Source: Deinococcus sedimenti (GTDB taxonomy: Bacteria; Deinococcota; Deinococci; Deinococcales; Deinococcaceae). From it: a stretch of DNA of 44,558 bases. Position numbers and translations under genes: made by a program. Below are positions 1 through 8,137 of the stretch, in pieces (the stretch's first letter is position 1; each line of letters begins with the position of its first letter). The stretch is taken from assembly GCF_014648135.1 (NCBI RefSeq), contig NZ_BMQN01000022.1, forward strand, positions 1-44,558. Direction: 5' to 3'. The notes under the pieces were generated by a model. That model was not told the origin of the DNA. It ran no database searches and worked only from the letters and a program-made list of their open reading frames with translations.

Positions 1-79
1 GGCTCCTCGGAATGCCGTTCTCAACTGCCAGCACGTCAGTTTCCCGAAGTGTCAGGTGCTGAGGGCTTTTGCCCTTGCC

Positions 80-3000
80 TCAGCTTTCCACCTCGTCTCG
101 GTCGCGTAACCGCCTGAATTGACCGGCTGGCATCTGTGAGGTCAGCGAGAAGTGGTACCGGCCGCCCAGGTGAATGTGCTCAAACTTCAGCGGCGACAGC
201 CGCTGCACATCTTCGTCCCGCACCTCCATGCCCTCGGCACGCAGTTGATTCAGGATGAGGTCGAGATAACGGGCATTCCAGAGAATGATGGCGTTCACCA
301 CCAGGCCCAGGGCCCCCAACTGATCTTCCATGCCGGCGACGTAATGTTGCCGCAGTTCGCCATGTCGGCCCTGGAACACGGCCCGGGCCAGCCGGTGCCG
401 CGCCTCCTGGCGGTTGCGCTGGGTGCCGATGGTGCGGCGGTAGAGCAGGTCATCGTGATAACTGAGCAGGTGGAGCATACTGGCGATCCGTCCCACCTGC
501 TCCAACGCCCGCGTGAGGGCGCTTTTGGGTTTGACGCCGATCACTTTGAGCAGATCCGAAGCCCGCACCGTTCGGGTCATCAGTGACCCCGCGAGGCGCA
601 ACAGATCGTCCCAGTGGGTGGCAATCAGCGCGGTGCTCACTTGCGACGTCGCCAGCGCATTCAACTTCCCGTACTGCGCTTCTCGGGACATGCGCGCGTA
701 GGTTCGCTCGCGCAGATCGGCCAGCTCCGGGCTGAACTGATAGCCCAGCAGGCGGAACAACCCGAAGACCATGTACGACGAGGCCGCTGTATCCGACACG
801 AGTTGCTGAGGGCGCAGCACCGTGTTCTGCTCAATCATGCCGTCCAGGGCGAACAGGGAATCGCGCAGGGTGCCCGGCACCACGATGCCGTGAAAACCGC
901 TGTACTGATCGGAGATGAAGTTGACATAGGTCACGCCACTGCGAACGCCAAAATACTTGGGGTTCTGGCCGGCGTAGATGGTTTTCACGGGGACCCGGAA
1001 GCGCAGCCCATCCACGGAGGCCACCTGACCGTCCCCCCATGCCGCCACCGTCGGAATGGTGGTCTGAAACTCGATCAAGCGGGCATTGGCACTCGCAATC
1101 GTTTCGGCGCGCAGGTAATGCTGATCCACCCAGGACAGGCGGCCGCGCCCTAGCGACTCGGTCTCTGCTTGAACCACCGCGTCCAACCCGACATTGCACG
1201 CTTCGGCCAGCAGAACCGCGCAGACGCTGACGTCGAGGTGGTCCACCCGTGTTCGCGCTTCGCTCAAATGCGTGAAGGCGTGGGCGAACCCCGTCCAGCG
1301 GTGCACTTCCAGGAGCAGATCCGGCAGATCCAGGCGGGGCATCCGCCTCGCCACCAGTTCCCGCAGGTGCCGCAGACTGAGCGGCTCGGGCAGCGCCTCG
1401 TCCTCCTGAAGCACCAGCACGGTGCGGCCCTCTTCTTCTGCCAGGGAGACCGCGGCGTTCTGCGGCAGGCGGGCTTCCACCAACTGGTACCGCTCGTCCA
1501 ACTGGGCACTGAACTGCGCCAGCATCACCTGCGGATCGAGGTCAAGGTCAAGACTCCGGCAGACCTCGGCCCTTAGGGCCGTCCAGGCCTGATCCGACAG
1601 CAGGTGCAGGCGAGGGTCACTAAATTTGGGACTGGCCGGCACGAAGACGTCGCGGCGCTTCAGGGCCAGATGCAGATGGTCGAGGACACAAAGGGTGAAA
1701 GCAGGCCGGTTCAGTGGCCCTTTTCCGGGAATGAGCTTGCTCCAGTCACCCTTGACGAGCGTGAGCGGCACCTCGGTGGCCATGACCTGTGATCGGCGCT
1801 CCAGACGCCGCAACGCCTGAAGCGCGGCCAGGGACGGCGCTCCAGCGGCGCTGCCCTCAAAGGTCACCGCCCTCAGCAGGGCTGGCAGAAACTGCTGCAC
1901 ATAGCTGTAGCGACTGAGCAGCCCTTCCAGCCGGGTCTCGCTTCTGGGCCGGGTCAGTGCCTGAACCGTTTCCGCCGCGGCCTGAAGCTGTTCCTGAGGC
2001 ACCAGGGCCAACACCCGCGCCGCGAAAGTGGGGAAGTCCTGGGGCGGTTGCCCCAGGCTCTCCAAGAAAGCCAAGGTGAGCTGATTGCTGCGCCGGGCCG
2101 CTTCTTCCAGTGACGGCAGGTGATCCTGCCGCGTGCCGTCCTCTTTGCGTTCAATCCGGTTGAAGAGGTCGGTCAGCAGGCTTTCAAACAGGGTCAAGGC
2201 GTCATCCAGGGCCTGACCTTCAAGGCGACTGACCGTCACCAGCAGGGTGGCGATGCGCCGGGAGCGGGTCATGCGCCGCAGCGCCTGGGCTTTGACGCCC
2301 ATCCCGATGCGGAAGAGGGTGTTCAGCCGTTGTTCAGGAAAACCGCTCAGGTCCAGAGTGGTCACGCCGGCCCGCCGCACCGCTTCAACCCGCTTGAGCG
2401 CACCGACGAGTCCAGTGGCAGAGACCGACAGCGGCGCTTTCCGAAGTCGATCAAGTCGAGAGACCGAGGAGCGAGGGGGAACGTCCAACAGGGCTTCAAG
2501 TGCCGTCACCTGGGCTTCACTGGGCAGGGCTGCCAGATCACGCCAGAGGCGCTCATCAGCCCGGTGCTGAATGCGGGCAATCAGCCGGGTCAGCGTGGTG
2601 ACGCCGGGCAGCAGCACCCGGCGCTCGACCAGGCGGGCCGTGCTGAGATCCAGCAGGCGGCTGGGCGGCTCGGCCATCAACCGGGCGCGGGCAGATACGA
2701 AGCGTGCCAGGTCGAAAAAGGCCGGAATGCCTGAAAAATCGCGGTAGCCCCACCGGGCCTGGATGTCGTGGCGGTGATCCCAGCGGGTTTCGCGCGTGCG
2801 GTAGCGGTCAAGTTTGACGGGATTGACCGTGAGGTCAAGCTGCTGAGCGACGTACTGAATAGCCGCCTCAGGCATGTCCAGGGGATCAGTCAGGAAGGTG
2901 CCCAGAAAGCGGACAGTGGCAAGCTGGAGGGCGTAGCCGAGGCGGTTGTGTTTGCCTTTTTTCTGGGCCAGGACAGCGCGGTCGTGATCGTCAAAGCGGA

Positions 3001-3100
3001 AATAGCGGTGCAGCTGCTCGGCGGTCAGTATCGGTGGATAACGGCCATCCCTTGCCAGCAGAGCCGTGCTGTCTTCGGATGCAGTTATGGCGCGGGACAT
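80..3100 (-). CDS. tnpA: Tn3-family transposase (TnpA)
   Basis: This is a full-length replicative transposase of the Tn3 family, 1006 aa against a family norm of about 1000. The N-terminal half reads like the Tn3 DNA-binding region that recognises the terminal inverted repeats. The C-terminal half carries the DDE catalytic core: an Asp in a SVDGLRF segment, a second Asp in VSDTAASS, and a Glu in NRQEARHRLAR. No frameshift or internal stop is seen, so the gene looks intact. It transcribes away from the metal island that begins at 3.2 kb, and no resolvase or cargo-side inverted repeat could be found, so the transposon limits are unknown. Its position at the island edge suggests, but does not prove, that it helped bring the island in. 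Confidence 0.95.
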   Translation of the reverse strand: MSRAITASEDSTALLARDGRYPPILTAEQLHRYFRFDDHDRAVLAQKKGKHNRLGYALQLATVRFLGTFLTDPLDMPEAAIQYVAQQLDLTVNPVKLDRYRTRETRWDHRHDIQARWGYRDFSGIPAFFDLARFVSARARLMAEPPSRLLDLSTARLVERRVLLPGVTTLTRLIARIQHRADERLWRDLAALPSEAQVTALEALLDVPPRSSVSRLDRLRKAPLSVSATGLVGALKRVEAVRRAGVTTLDLSGFPEQRLNTLFRIGMGVKAQALRRMTRSRRIATLLVTVSRLEGQALDDALTLFESLLTDLFNRIERKEDGTRQDHLPSLEEAARRSNQLTLAFLESLGQPPQDFPTFAARVLALVPQEQLQAAAETVQALTRPRSETRLEGLLSRYSYVQQFLPALLRAVTFEGSAAGAPSLAALQALRRLERRSQVMATEVPLTLVKGDWSKLIPGKGPLNRPAFTLCVLDHLHLALKRRDVFVPASPKFSDPRLHLLSDQAWTALRAEVCRSLDLDLDPQVMLAQFSAQLDERYQLVEARLPQNAAVSLAEEEGRTVLVLQEDEALPEPLSLRHLRELVARRMPRLDLPDLLLEVHRWTGFAHAFTHLSEARTRVDHLDVSVCAVLLAEACNVGLDAVVQAETESLGRGRLSWVDQHYLRAETIASANARLIEFQTTIPTVAAWGDGQVASVDGLRFRVPVKTIYAGQNPKYFGVRSGVTYVNFISDQYSGFHGIVVPGTLRDSLFALDGMIEQNTVLRPQQLVSDTAASSYMVFGLFRLLGYQFSPELADLRERTYARMSREAQYGKLNALATSQVSTALIATHWDDLLRLAGSLMTRTVRASDLLKVIGVKPKSALTRALEQVGRIASMLHLLSYHDDLLYRRTIGTQRNRQEARHRLARAVFQGRHGELRQHYVAGMEDQLGALGLVVNAIILWNARYLDLILNQLRAEGMEVRDEDVQRLSPLKFEHIHLGGRYHFSLTSQMPAGQFRRLRDRDEVES

Positions 3101-3211
3101 CTCGCTCCACGCGCTTTTGTCTCTGGGAGGACAATCTGTTGACCTGATGGGCCGCCCACAACCGGTCGGCCCAAGATCGCCTCCTCACATCCCATCTTCC
3201 GCTAGAGTATC

Positions 3212-3225
3212 TGAATATGGTCTCA
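3212..3225 (+). promoter_or_regulatory. Candidate CadC/SmtB operator upstream of dsbB
   Basis: The 14-mer TGAATATGGTCTCA fits TGAR-N6-YNCA, the layout of SmtB/CadC-type sites. It overlaps a possible -10 box TATGGT (3216-3221), which lies 7 nt before the ATG at 3229. Repressor binding here would block the promoter directly. Confidence 0.45.
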
Positions 3226-3228
3226 GAA

Positions 3229-3657
3229 ATGCAGATATTCTCTGAGAGGCGGTGGGCTTGGCCGTACGTCGCCTGGTTGCAGGCGGTGGTGGCCACCACG
3301 GGCAGCCTGTATTTCAGCGAAGTGATGCACCTGCCCCCCTGCACCCTGTGCTGGTACCAGCGCCTCATGATGTACCCGCTTGTCTTCGTGCTGCTCGTCA
3401 GTCTGCTGACGCAGGACACGCGCCTGCGTGCCTACAGTCTGCCGCTCTCGGTCACGGGGCTGCTCATTGCCGCCTATCACAACCTGCTGTACTACGGCGT
3501 CATCCCCGAGGGCCTGACCCAGTGTGCAGCGGGCGTGTCCTGCACCGCCCGGCAGATCGAGTGGCTGGGCTTTATCACGATTCCGCTGCTCAGCCTGACC
3601 GCCTTTACCGTCATCACCCTCAGCCTGCTGCTCACCAAACCCCGAGGTACCGCATGA
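3229..3657 (+). CDS. bdbC: Disulfide bond formation protein DsbB/BdbC
   Basis: A four-helix membrane protein of about 142 aa that reoxidises a DsbA-like thiol oxidase and passes electrons to quinone. The N-terminal loop has the family Cys pair (PPCTLCWYQR), and a second pair sits in the outer loop (QCAAGVSCTA). The start at 3229 is preferred over an in-frame ATG at 3217, because TATGGT lies exactly 7 nt upstream as in Deinococcus leaderless genes and neither start has a Shine-Dalgarno sequence. Its stop overlaps the dsbA-like start (ATGA at 3654), so the two proteins are a coupled pair. A CadC-like site covers the promoter, which suggests metal-responsive control. Confidence 0.88.
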   Translation: MQIFSERRWAWPYVAWLQAVVATTGSLYFSEVMHLPPCTLCWYQRLMMYPLVFVLLVSLLTQDTRLRAYSLPLSVTGLLIAAYHNLLYYGVIPEGLTQCAAGVSCTARQIEWLGFITIPLLSLTAFTVITLSLLLTKPRGTA

Positions 3658-4319
3658 CCCGTCTGACCCGTCCACCGCATAAAGCACCCATCGTTCTCCT
3701 GACTCTCGGCGCGCTCGCCGTCCTGGCCACCATTCTGGCGTTGAGCCTGGCCAACCGCGCCACCCCGAAGGCTGCCCTGCCCACCGACGCCCGTGAACGC
3801 CTCATCCGTGCCGATAGCCCTGCCCTGGGGCCCGCCGACGCCAAGGTCACCATCGTGGAGTTCTTTGACCCCGAATGTGAAGCCTGCCGGGCCATTGAGC
3901 CCGACCTGATGAAGCTGCTGGAGAAGTACGGCGGTGAGGTGCGTCTGGTCGCGCGCTATTTCCCGCTGCACACCAACTCCGTGCTCGCTGCGGGTCTGAT
4001 TGAGGCGGCCGCCCAGGAGGATGAAGCCAAACGCTGGCGAGCCCGGGACTACCTGTTCACCAAGCAGTCCGAGTGGGGCGAGCAGCAGACCCCGCAGACG
4101 AGCAAGTTCCTGGACTACGCTGCAAACCTGGGGCTTGACCGCGAGCAAGTTCAGCGGAGTCTGGACTCAGAAGACGTCCGGAAGCTGGTCGAACGCGACC
4201 GGCAGGACGGCCTGGCCGTCGGGGTCAGTGGCACGCCTACCTTCTTCGTCAACGGCCAGCGGCTTGAGCAGCTCAGCGTACAGGCGCTGGAAGCGGCCAT
4301 TCAGCAGGGATTGGAGTAA
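3654..4319 (+). CDS. bdbD: DsbA-family thiol:disulfide oxidoreductase (BdbD-like)
   Basis: A 221-aa membrane-anchored thioredoxin-fold protein that introduces disulfides into exported proteins. An N-terminal hydrophobic segment (about residues 10-30) acts as anchor or signal. The active site is CEAC in FFDPECEACRA, and the cis-Pro loop is VSGTPTFFVNG near the C-terminus. The start overlaps the upstream dsbB stop as ATGA. The partner DsbB-like protein supplies oxidation. Likely clients in this window are the Cys-containing exported proteins and the copper/metal thiol proteins, which is an inference from proximity. Confidence 0.88.
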   Translation: MTRLTRPPHKAPIVLLTLGALAVLATILALSLANRATPKAALPTDARERLIRADSPALGPADAKVTIVEFFDPECEACRAIEPDLMKLLEKYGGEVRLVARYFPLHTNSVLAAGLIEAAAQEDEAKRWRARDYLFTKQSEWGEQQTPQTSKFLDYAANLGLDREQVQRSLDSEDVRKLVERDRQDGLAVGVSGTPTFFVNGQRLEQLSVQALEAAIQQGLE

Positions 4320-4348
4320 CGGTTGAGGTCCCGACAAGCTGTGCAGAA

Positions 4349-4371
4349 ACGAGGCCCCAGTTGGGGACTCG
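4349..4371 (+). terminator. Hairpin after dsbA
   Basis: A short GC stem (CCCC-AGTT-GGGG, extended by GAG/CTC with mismatches) lies about 30 nt after the dsbA stop. It has no clear U-run, so it is only a possible terminator of the dsb operon. Confidence 0.35.
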
Positions 4372-4452
4372 TCTCATGAACGGCTGCACGCCGGCTCACG
4401 GCCTGTGGAGCGAAGCAGCCGGAGCAACAGCCGCTTCCACGCGTGTGATCTA

Positions 4453-4466
4453 TGAATCCCTGCTCA
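4453..4466 (+). promoter_or_regulatory. Candidate CadC/SmtB operator upstream of LysM-M23 gene
   Basis: The 14-mer TGAATCCCTGCTCA matches TGAA-N6-CTCA. It lies 22 nt upstream of a -10-like TACATT (4489-4494), in the -35 region of the gene starting at 4506. Confidence 0.35.
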
Positions 4467-4505
4467 TCCTTTAGTCCGAGACACTTGGTACATTCACGCC
4501 GTCTT

Positions 4506-5114
4506 ATGCAGATTCACATGTTTGGTGCGGCGCTCGTGGCGGCTGCCTTGATCTCTCTGGGCTCGGCCGCCAGCGTCACCGTCAAAGCGGGCGACACCCT
4601 GTCCAGCCTCGCGGTGCGCAACAGCACCACGGTCACGGCCCTGCTCCAAGTTAATCCAGGAATTCGAGCCAACCAGCTCCAAGTTGGCCAGAGGCTGACG
4701 CTGCCCACACGGCTGGCCTCAACACCTGGGGTGACTGTCCGCGCCGCTTCGGTGCGCGTCAGCGCGGTGCCGCCCGTTCAGGGCCGCCTGACCACGCCCT
4801 TCAATGCTCAGCATGGTGGTCTGGACCTGGCGGCCCCGACCGGCACGCCCATCCGCGCGGCCATGGCCGGCTTCGTCAAAAGCGCGGTCTTTGATGCCCG
4901 CAACGGCTGGGGCTGGACGGTCGTGCTGGAACATGCCGGCGGCCTGACCACCCGGTACAGCCACAACAGTGTCAATCTGGTGCGCACGGGCCAGCAGGTG
5001 GCCACGGGGCAGGTCATCGCGCGTGTGGGCAGCACTGGCAACAGCACCGGTCCCCATCTGGATTTCCGGGTGTATCAAGCAGGCATTCCTGTGAATCCGT
5101 ACGGCTTCTTTTAA
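4506..5114 (+). CDS. LysM domain M23 peptidase, secreted
   Basis: A 202-aa exported cell-wall hydrolase. A signal peptide (about residues 1-22) is followed by one LysM peptidoglycan-binding domain (VKAGDTLSSLAVRNST ... LQVGQRLTLP). The C-terminal domain is a LytM/M23 metallo-endopeptidase, with zinc ligands visible in HGGLDLAAP, SHN and HLDFRVY. The start at 4506 is chosen over an in-frame ATG at 4452 because it begins directly with a signal sequence, whereas the longer form adds 18 polar residues. LysM-M23 proteins of this size are very common in Deinococcus. Its presence among lipoprotein and disulfide factors supports an envelope-maintenance theme. A CadC-like site lies upstream. Confidence 0.88.
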   Translation: MQIHMFGAALVAAALISLGSAASVTVKAGDTLSSLAVRNSTTVTALLQVNPGIRANQLQVGQRLTLPTRLASTPGVTVRAASVRVSAVPPVQGRLTTPFNAQHGGLDLAAPTGTPIRAAMAGFVKSAVFDARNGWGWTVVLEHAGGLTTRYSHNSVNLVRTGQQVATGQVIARVGSTGNSTGPHLDFRVYQAGIPVNPYGFF

Positions 5115-5139
5115 ATCTGAGCGGATGTGCAGGTAAGCT
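5111..5139 (+). promoter_or_regulatory. lnt promoter with CadC-like operator inside
   Basis: A -35-like TTAAAT (5111-5116) and -10 TAAGCT (5134-5139) are 17 bp apart, and the ATG follows 7 nt later, fitting a leaderless transcript. The spacer holds TGAGCGGATGTGCA (5118-5131), which fits TGAR-N6-YNCA and shares GGATGTGCAGGTA with the resA upstream site. Confidence 0.5.
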
Positions 5140-5146
5140 GAAGAGG

Positions 5147-6622
5147 ATGCGCTCCTGGCCTGTTCCACTTCACGGTAACTGGCGTGCTGATGTGTTCTGG
5201 GCCGCGCTGGGTGGCGGTCTTGGTACAGTGTTTCTCGTCTCGGTCTGGAGTTGGTTTGCCCCTGTGCCTCTGGCCCTGCTCTTCCGTGAGATCACGCGGC
5301 GTACCCCCGCCGACACATTCAAACTCACCTGGCTCTTCGGCGCCGGGTTCTTCGCCGCCCACCTGTTGTGGCTGCCCAGCAGCCTTTCGGGCTTCCTGGG
5401 TCCGGGTGCGGTCATCCTGAGTGCCCTGCTGATCGCCACGCTGGCCATCCTGTGGGGGCTCACCGCCGCCCTGACCCGCTGGCTCCTGGGGCCTGCGACG
5501 CTGTGGGGCTTGCCCCTGGCCTGGACTGTGATGGACGCGCTGCGCGCCACCGGCCCATTCGGGTTCACCTGGGGCAGCCTGGGTTACGCCTGGGCGCCGA
5601 CGCCCCTGGTGCAGGTGGCGGACCTGGGGGGGATTGCCCTGGTGGGGTTGTTGGTGGCTTTGAGTGCGGCCGCCCTGGTGTCGGGGCAGCGGTCGGGACG
5701 AAGCGCAGTGCTGGGAGCGGTGCTGCTGGCCGCTGGCTACGGCCTGACCCGCCCATCCCCACCTGAGGGCACACAGCAGGTCCTGCTGGTCCAGGGCAAC
5801 ATTGATCCCCGGCTGAAAGCAGCGGGGCGCCGCACGGAAGAACTGACGCACTACCTGAATCTGACGGCCGCTGGCCTGCGCGCCGCGCCCGCCACCCTGG
5901 TCGTCTGGCCGGAGACGGCGGCGCCGCAAGCCCCCACCACGGCGCCTGTCCGCCGCGCGCTCACCGCCGTGCCAGTGCCTCTGCTCCTGGGCGCCCCCAC
6001 CCAGGACGCCGGCCTGCGCAACAGCGTGTACGCAGTGCAGGCGGGACAGCCTCTGGGTCGCCAGGACAAACGGCAGCTGGTGCCTTTCGGCGAATTCTTT
6101 CCAGCCCGCACCGCGCTCGGCGGGGTGTACCGCGCGGTGTTCGCGGGGCTGGGCTTGCCGCCCCTGAGTGGCACAGTGCCCGGCACCACCACGCAGCCTC
6201 TGGCTTTGGGCGCCCTCCGGGCCGGCATCCTGATCTGCTATGAGTCCACGTTCTCAGCGGTGGCCCGCGCCCTGGTGGCTCAGGGGGCCAATCTGCTCGT
6301 GACCGCTTCAAATGACGCCTGGTTTGGGCCGTCCAGCGGCGCGGAGCAGCATTTCCAGATGGGCCGCGTGCGCGCCATCGAAACTCGGCGCTGGTGGGTG
6401 CGGGCCGGCAACGACGGCATCAGCGCGGCTGTCGACCCCCAGGGACGGGTGGTCGCCCGCTTTCCCCGTGGTGTGGCGGGCGCCTTCACCGCGCCGTATG
6501 GAACCGCTGAAACCCGGACCCTTTTTGTTCGCTGGGGCGACTGGGCGCCCCTCCTGGCCGGCATCGGCCTCGCGCTGGTGTGGAGCCGCCAGCGCTGGCT
6601 GACCGGGCGCCGCGCCGCTTGA
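5147..6622 (+). CDS. lnt: Apolipoprotein N-acyltransferase
   Basis: Lnt adds the third acyl chain to the N-terminal Cys of lipoproteins at the outer face of the inner membrane. This 491-aa copy has a hydrophobic N-terminal half with several membrane helices. A nitrilase-like C-terminal domain carries the catalytic Glu (WPETAAP, about residue 256), Lys (QDKRQLVPFGEFFP, about 308) and Cys (GILICYEST, about 364). The start follows a TANNNT box by 7 nt. It is separated from lspA (10626) by the resA-ccmH and cadA blocks, yet both are lipoprotein-maturation enzymes inside one metal island, alongside the putative lipoprotein at 11181. It is probably an extra copy beside a core-genome lnt, which cannot be checked here. 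Confidence 0.93.
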   Translation: MRSWPVPLHGNWRADVFWAALGGGLGTVFLVSVWSWFAPVPLALLFREITRRTPADTFKLTWLFGAGFFAAHLLWLPSSLSGFLGPGAVILSALLIATLAILWGLTAALTRWLLGPATLWGLPLAWTVMDALRATGPFGFTWGSLGYAWAPTPLVQVADLGGIALVGLLVALSAAALVSGQRSGRSAVLGAVLLAAGYGLTRPSPPEGTQQVLLVQGNIDPRLKAAGRRTEELTHYLNLTAAGLRAAPATLVVWPETAAPQAPTTAPVRRALTAVPVPLLLGAPTQDAGLRNSVYAVQAGQPLGRQDKRQLVPFGEFFPARTALGGVYRAVFAGLGLPPLSGTVPGTTTQPLALGALRAGILICYESTFSAVARALVAQGANLLVTASNDAWFGPSSGAEQHFQMGRVRAIETRRWWVRAGNDGISAAVDPQGRVVARFPRGVAGAFTAPYGTAETRTLFVRWGDWAPLLAGIGLALVWSRQRWLTGRRAA

Positions 6623-6687
6623 CGGTTCACCCCCAGCAGAGGCAACTGTCTTTGCCCGCAGCACAACTGCATTCTAATGTGTGTATA

Positions 6688-6701
6688 TGAATGGATGTGC
6701 A
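6688..6701 (+). promoter_or_regulatory. Candidate CadC/SmtB operator upstream of resA
   Basis: TGAATGGATGTGCA lies inside the AT-rich TATATGAATGGATGTGCAGG. It fits TGAR-N6-YNCA and is nearly the same as the site in front of lnt. Confidence 0.45.
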
Positions 6702-6747
6702 GGTATGAAGATCAGGTGGGTTCGGGGATCCGATACGGGGAAGCGCC

Positions 6748-7299
6748 GTGGTGGCTAAACGGCTGGCCGGTTGGCGCCGCTGGCTGCCGCCAGTGATATC
6801 GGCCGTGCTGGTGACCGCCCTGATTGCCGCCCTCCTGCGCCCCGGCCGCTCAGGCATAGCTGGAAGCCCCCTGCTGGACAAACCTGCCCCCGCCTCTACC
6901 CTGCGCAGCCTGGACGGCGTGAAAGTTGAGCTGGCCAGCCTGCAGGGACGTCCCGTGGTCGTGAACTTCTGGGCCTCCTGGTGCCTGCCCTGCCGCGACG
7001 AAGCGCCGCTGCTGCGCTCACTGAGCGAGACCCAGAGTGACCGGGGCCTTGCGGTCCTGGGCATCTCGTTTCAGGAGCCGGAGTTGCAAAATGCCCGGGC
7101 CTTTATCCGGGAATACGCCCTGGCCTACCCCAGTTTGATCGATCCGGGCGCCCGCACGGCCATCAATTACGGGGTTAGTGGCGTTCCGGAAACGTTTTTC
7201 ATTGATCGGCAGGGCATCGTCCGCAGTGCAGACCGGGGTGGGCTCACCCCAGCCCGGCTGAGTGAAGGCCTGAGCCGCATCGGGATCAAGTGGCCATGA
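6748..7299 (+). CDS. resA: TlpA/ResA/CcmG-type thiol-disulfide protein
   Basis: A 183-aa membrane-anchored thioredoxin-like reductant. An N-terminal helix (about residues 13-31) is followed by a TlpA/ResA domain with the active site [11 protein letters not shown], and a cis-Pro loop [11 protein letters not shown]. Family members reduce apocytochrome c or other extracytoplasmic Cys pairs. GTG codons at 6748 and 6751 are both possible starts. A 17-codon frame (6705-6758) beginning 2 nt after GTGCAGG overlaps this start in another frame. The stop overlaps the ATG of the following ccmH-like gene (ATGA at 7296), so the two are a coupled cytochrome c maturation pair. Confidence 0.85.
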   Translation: MVAKRLAGWRRWLPPVISAVLVTALIAALLRPGRSGIAGSPLLDKPAPASTLRSLDGVKVELASLQGRPVVVNFWASWCLPCRDEAPLLRSLSETQSDRGLAVLGISFQEPELQNARAFIREYALAYPSLIDPGARTAINYGVSGVPETFFIDRQGIVRSADRGGLTPARLSEGLSRIGIKWP

Positions 7300-7741
7300 T
7301 GCGAACCGCCCTCACGCTCATAGCGTCACGCTGCCGGTTGCGACCGCCCTCACGCCTGCACAGGACGCGCAGGCACGTCAGATCGGGGGCAATTTGCGCT
7401 GTCCAACGTGCACCGGCCTGCCCATCACCGAGAGCGGCGACGCCTTGAGCATTCAGATGCGGCGCGAGGTACGCGATCAGGTCAAAGCGAGCCAGAGTGA
7501 GCGCGATATTTATGGTCTGATGGTGGCCCGATATGGCAGCGCCACACTGCTGAAACCACCGAAGCAGGGGCTGAATCTGGTGGTTTGGGCCACGCCGCTC
7601 CTGGCCCTGGGGGCAGGGGCCGTGCACTTCTGGCGCACCTTTCGCTTCCAGCAGACGAGGCGGGAGCCAGGCACGGCAACCGACCCGTATCTCGCTCAGG
7701 TGCGTCAGGAGACAGGGTCAAGAAAGAGCGGCGACTCCTGA
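7296..7741 (+). pseudogene. ccmH: CcmH-like cytochrome c biogenesis protein, frameshifted in signal peptide
   Basis: The coupled ATG at 7296 opens a frame that starts as a signal peptide ([10 protein letters not shown]). The mature CcmH sequence continues in a different frame: VTLPVATALTPAQDAQA, then the heme-ligation motif LRCPTC (about 7394-7411), a CcmH helical domain and a C-terminal membrane segment (LNLVVWATPLLALGAG). One missing base near 7320-7325 would explain it. Translation from the TTG at 7394 would give a 115-aa protein without an export signal. So this is either a true 1-nt deletion, which would inactivate export, or a sequencing error. CcmH reduces apocytochrome Cys pairs before heme ligation, which matches its partner at 6748. 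Confidence 0.7.
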
Positions 7742-7753
7742 TCAGGGGTCGCC
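7730..7753. terminator. Hairpin at the ccmH end
   Basis: An almost perfect inverted repeat (GGCGAC-T-CCTGATCAGG-G-GTCGCC) spans the ccmH stop codon. It lies between convergent genes and may end transcription in both directions. No long U-tract follows. Confidence 0.5.
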
Positions 7754-7768
7754 ACTCCGCCCAGCCTT

Positions 7769-8014
7769 TTACTCCCGGTGCTCGGGATGGGGGTCTTCAC
7801 TCAGCCACTGCTGATGCACCTGGACGTGGCTCAGGTTGAGGTGGACATGCTCATCCACGTGATCCACCGCGCTCAGCGGGAGCCAGTGATGCTGGCCGGA
7901 CTCGTCCTTGGTGAGCTTGATGTACTCGCCGTCCACACGGTCCACCTGGCCGTGGGGCTGGCCATCGGCGCAGACAACGGGCATGTGCTCTCTGATCTGA
8001 TCTTGTTCAGTCAT
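7769..8014 (-). CDS. DUF2171-like small protein
   Basis: An 81-aa soluble protein resembling the DUF2171 family: a beta-rich domain with a VDRVDGEYIKLTKDESG core and a WLPLSAVDHVDEHVHL segment. No catalytic motif is known. It has several His residues, which fits a metal-rich setting but is not diagnostic. A good Shine-Dalgarno (GGAGGCACC) precedes the ATG. It is divergent from cadA and shares a 120-bp intergenic region containing a CadC-like site. Confidence 0.75.
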   Translation of the reverse strand: MTEQDQIREHMPVVCADGQPHGQVDRVDGEYIKLTKDESGQHHWLPLSAVDHVDEHVHLNLSHVQVHQQWLSEDPHPEHRE

Positions 8015-8090
8015 CGTGGTGCCTCCTGAGCCCCGAACGTACGCCCCAGTCCCCCTTGCCCTGATGAACCCCGAGTCAAACCACCTTCAT

Positions 8091-8131
8091 ATCTGAGTAG
8101 ATTTACATATGAGTGACAGCTCAGCTATCAT
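8091..8131 (+). promoter_or_regulatory. cadA promoter with CadC/SmtB-like operator
   Basis: TTTACA (8102-8107) and TATCAT (8126-8131) are separated by 18 bp, and the ATG follows 6 nt after the -10 box, fitting a leaderless mRNA. The site TGAGTAGATTTACA (8094-8107) covers the -35 box; read on the other strand it has the half-site CTCAGATAT also found before the gene at 27620. Confidence 0.6.
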
Positions 8132-8137
8132 AGAGCC

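Noticed and set aside
1..79. Tn3 terminal inverted repeat
   Set aside because: No matching inverted pair was found between the window start and the 3101-3210 region; the ends may lie outside.
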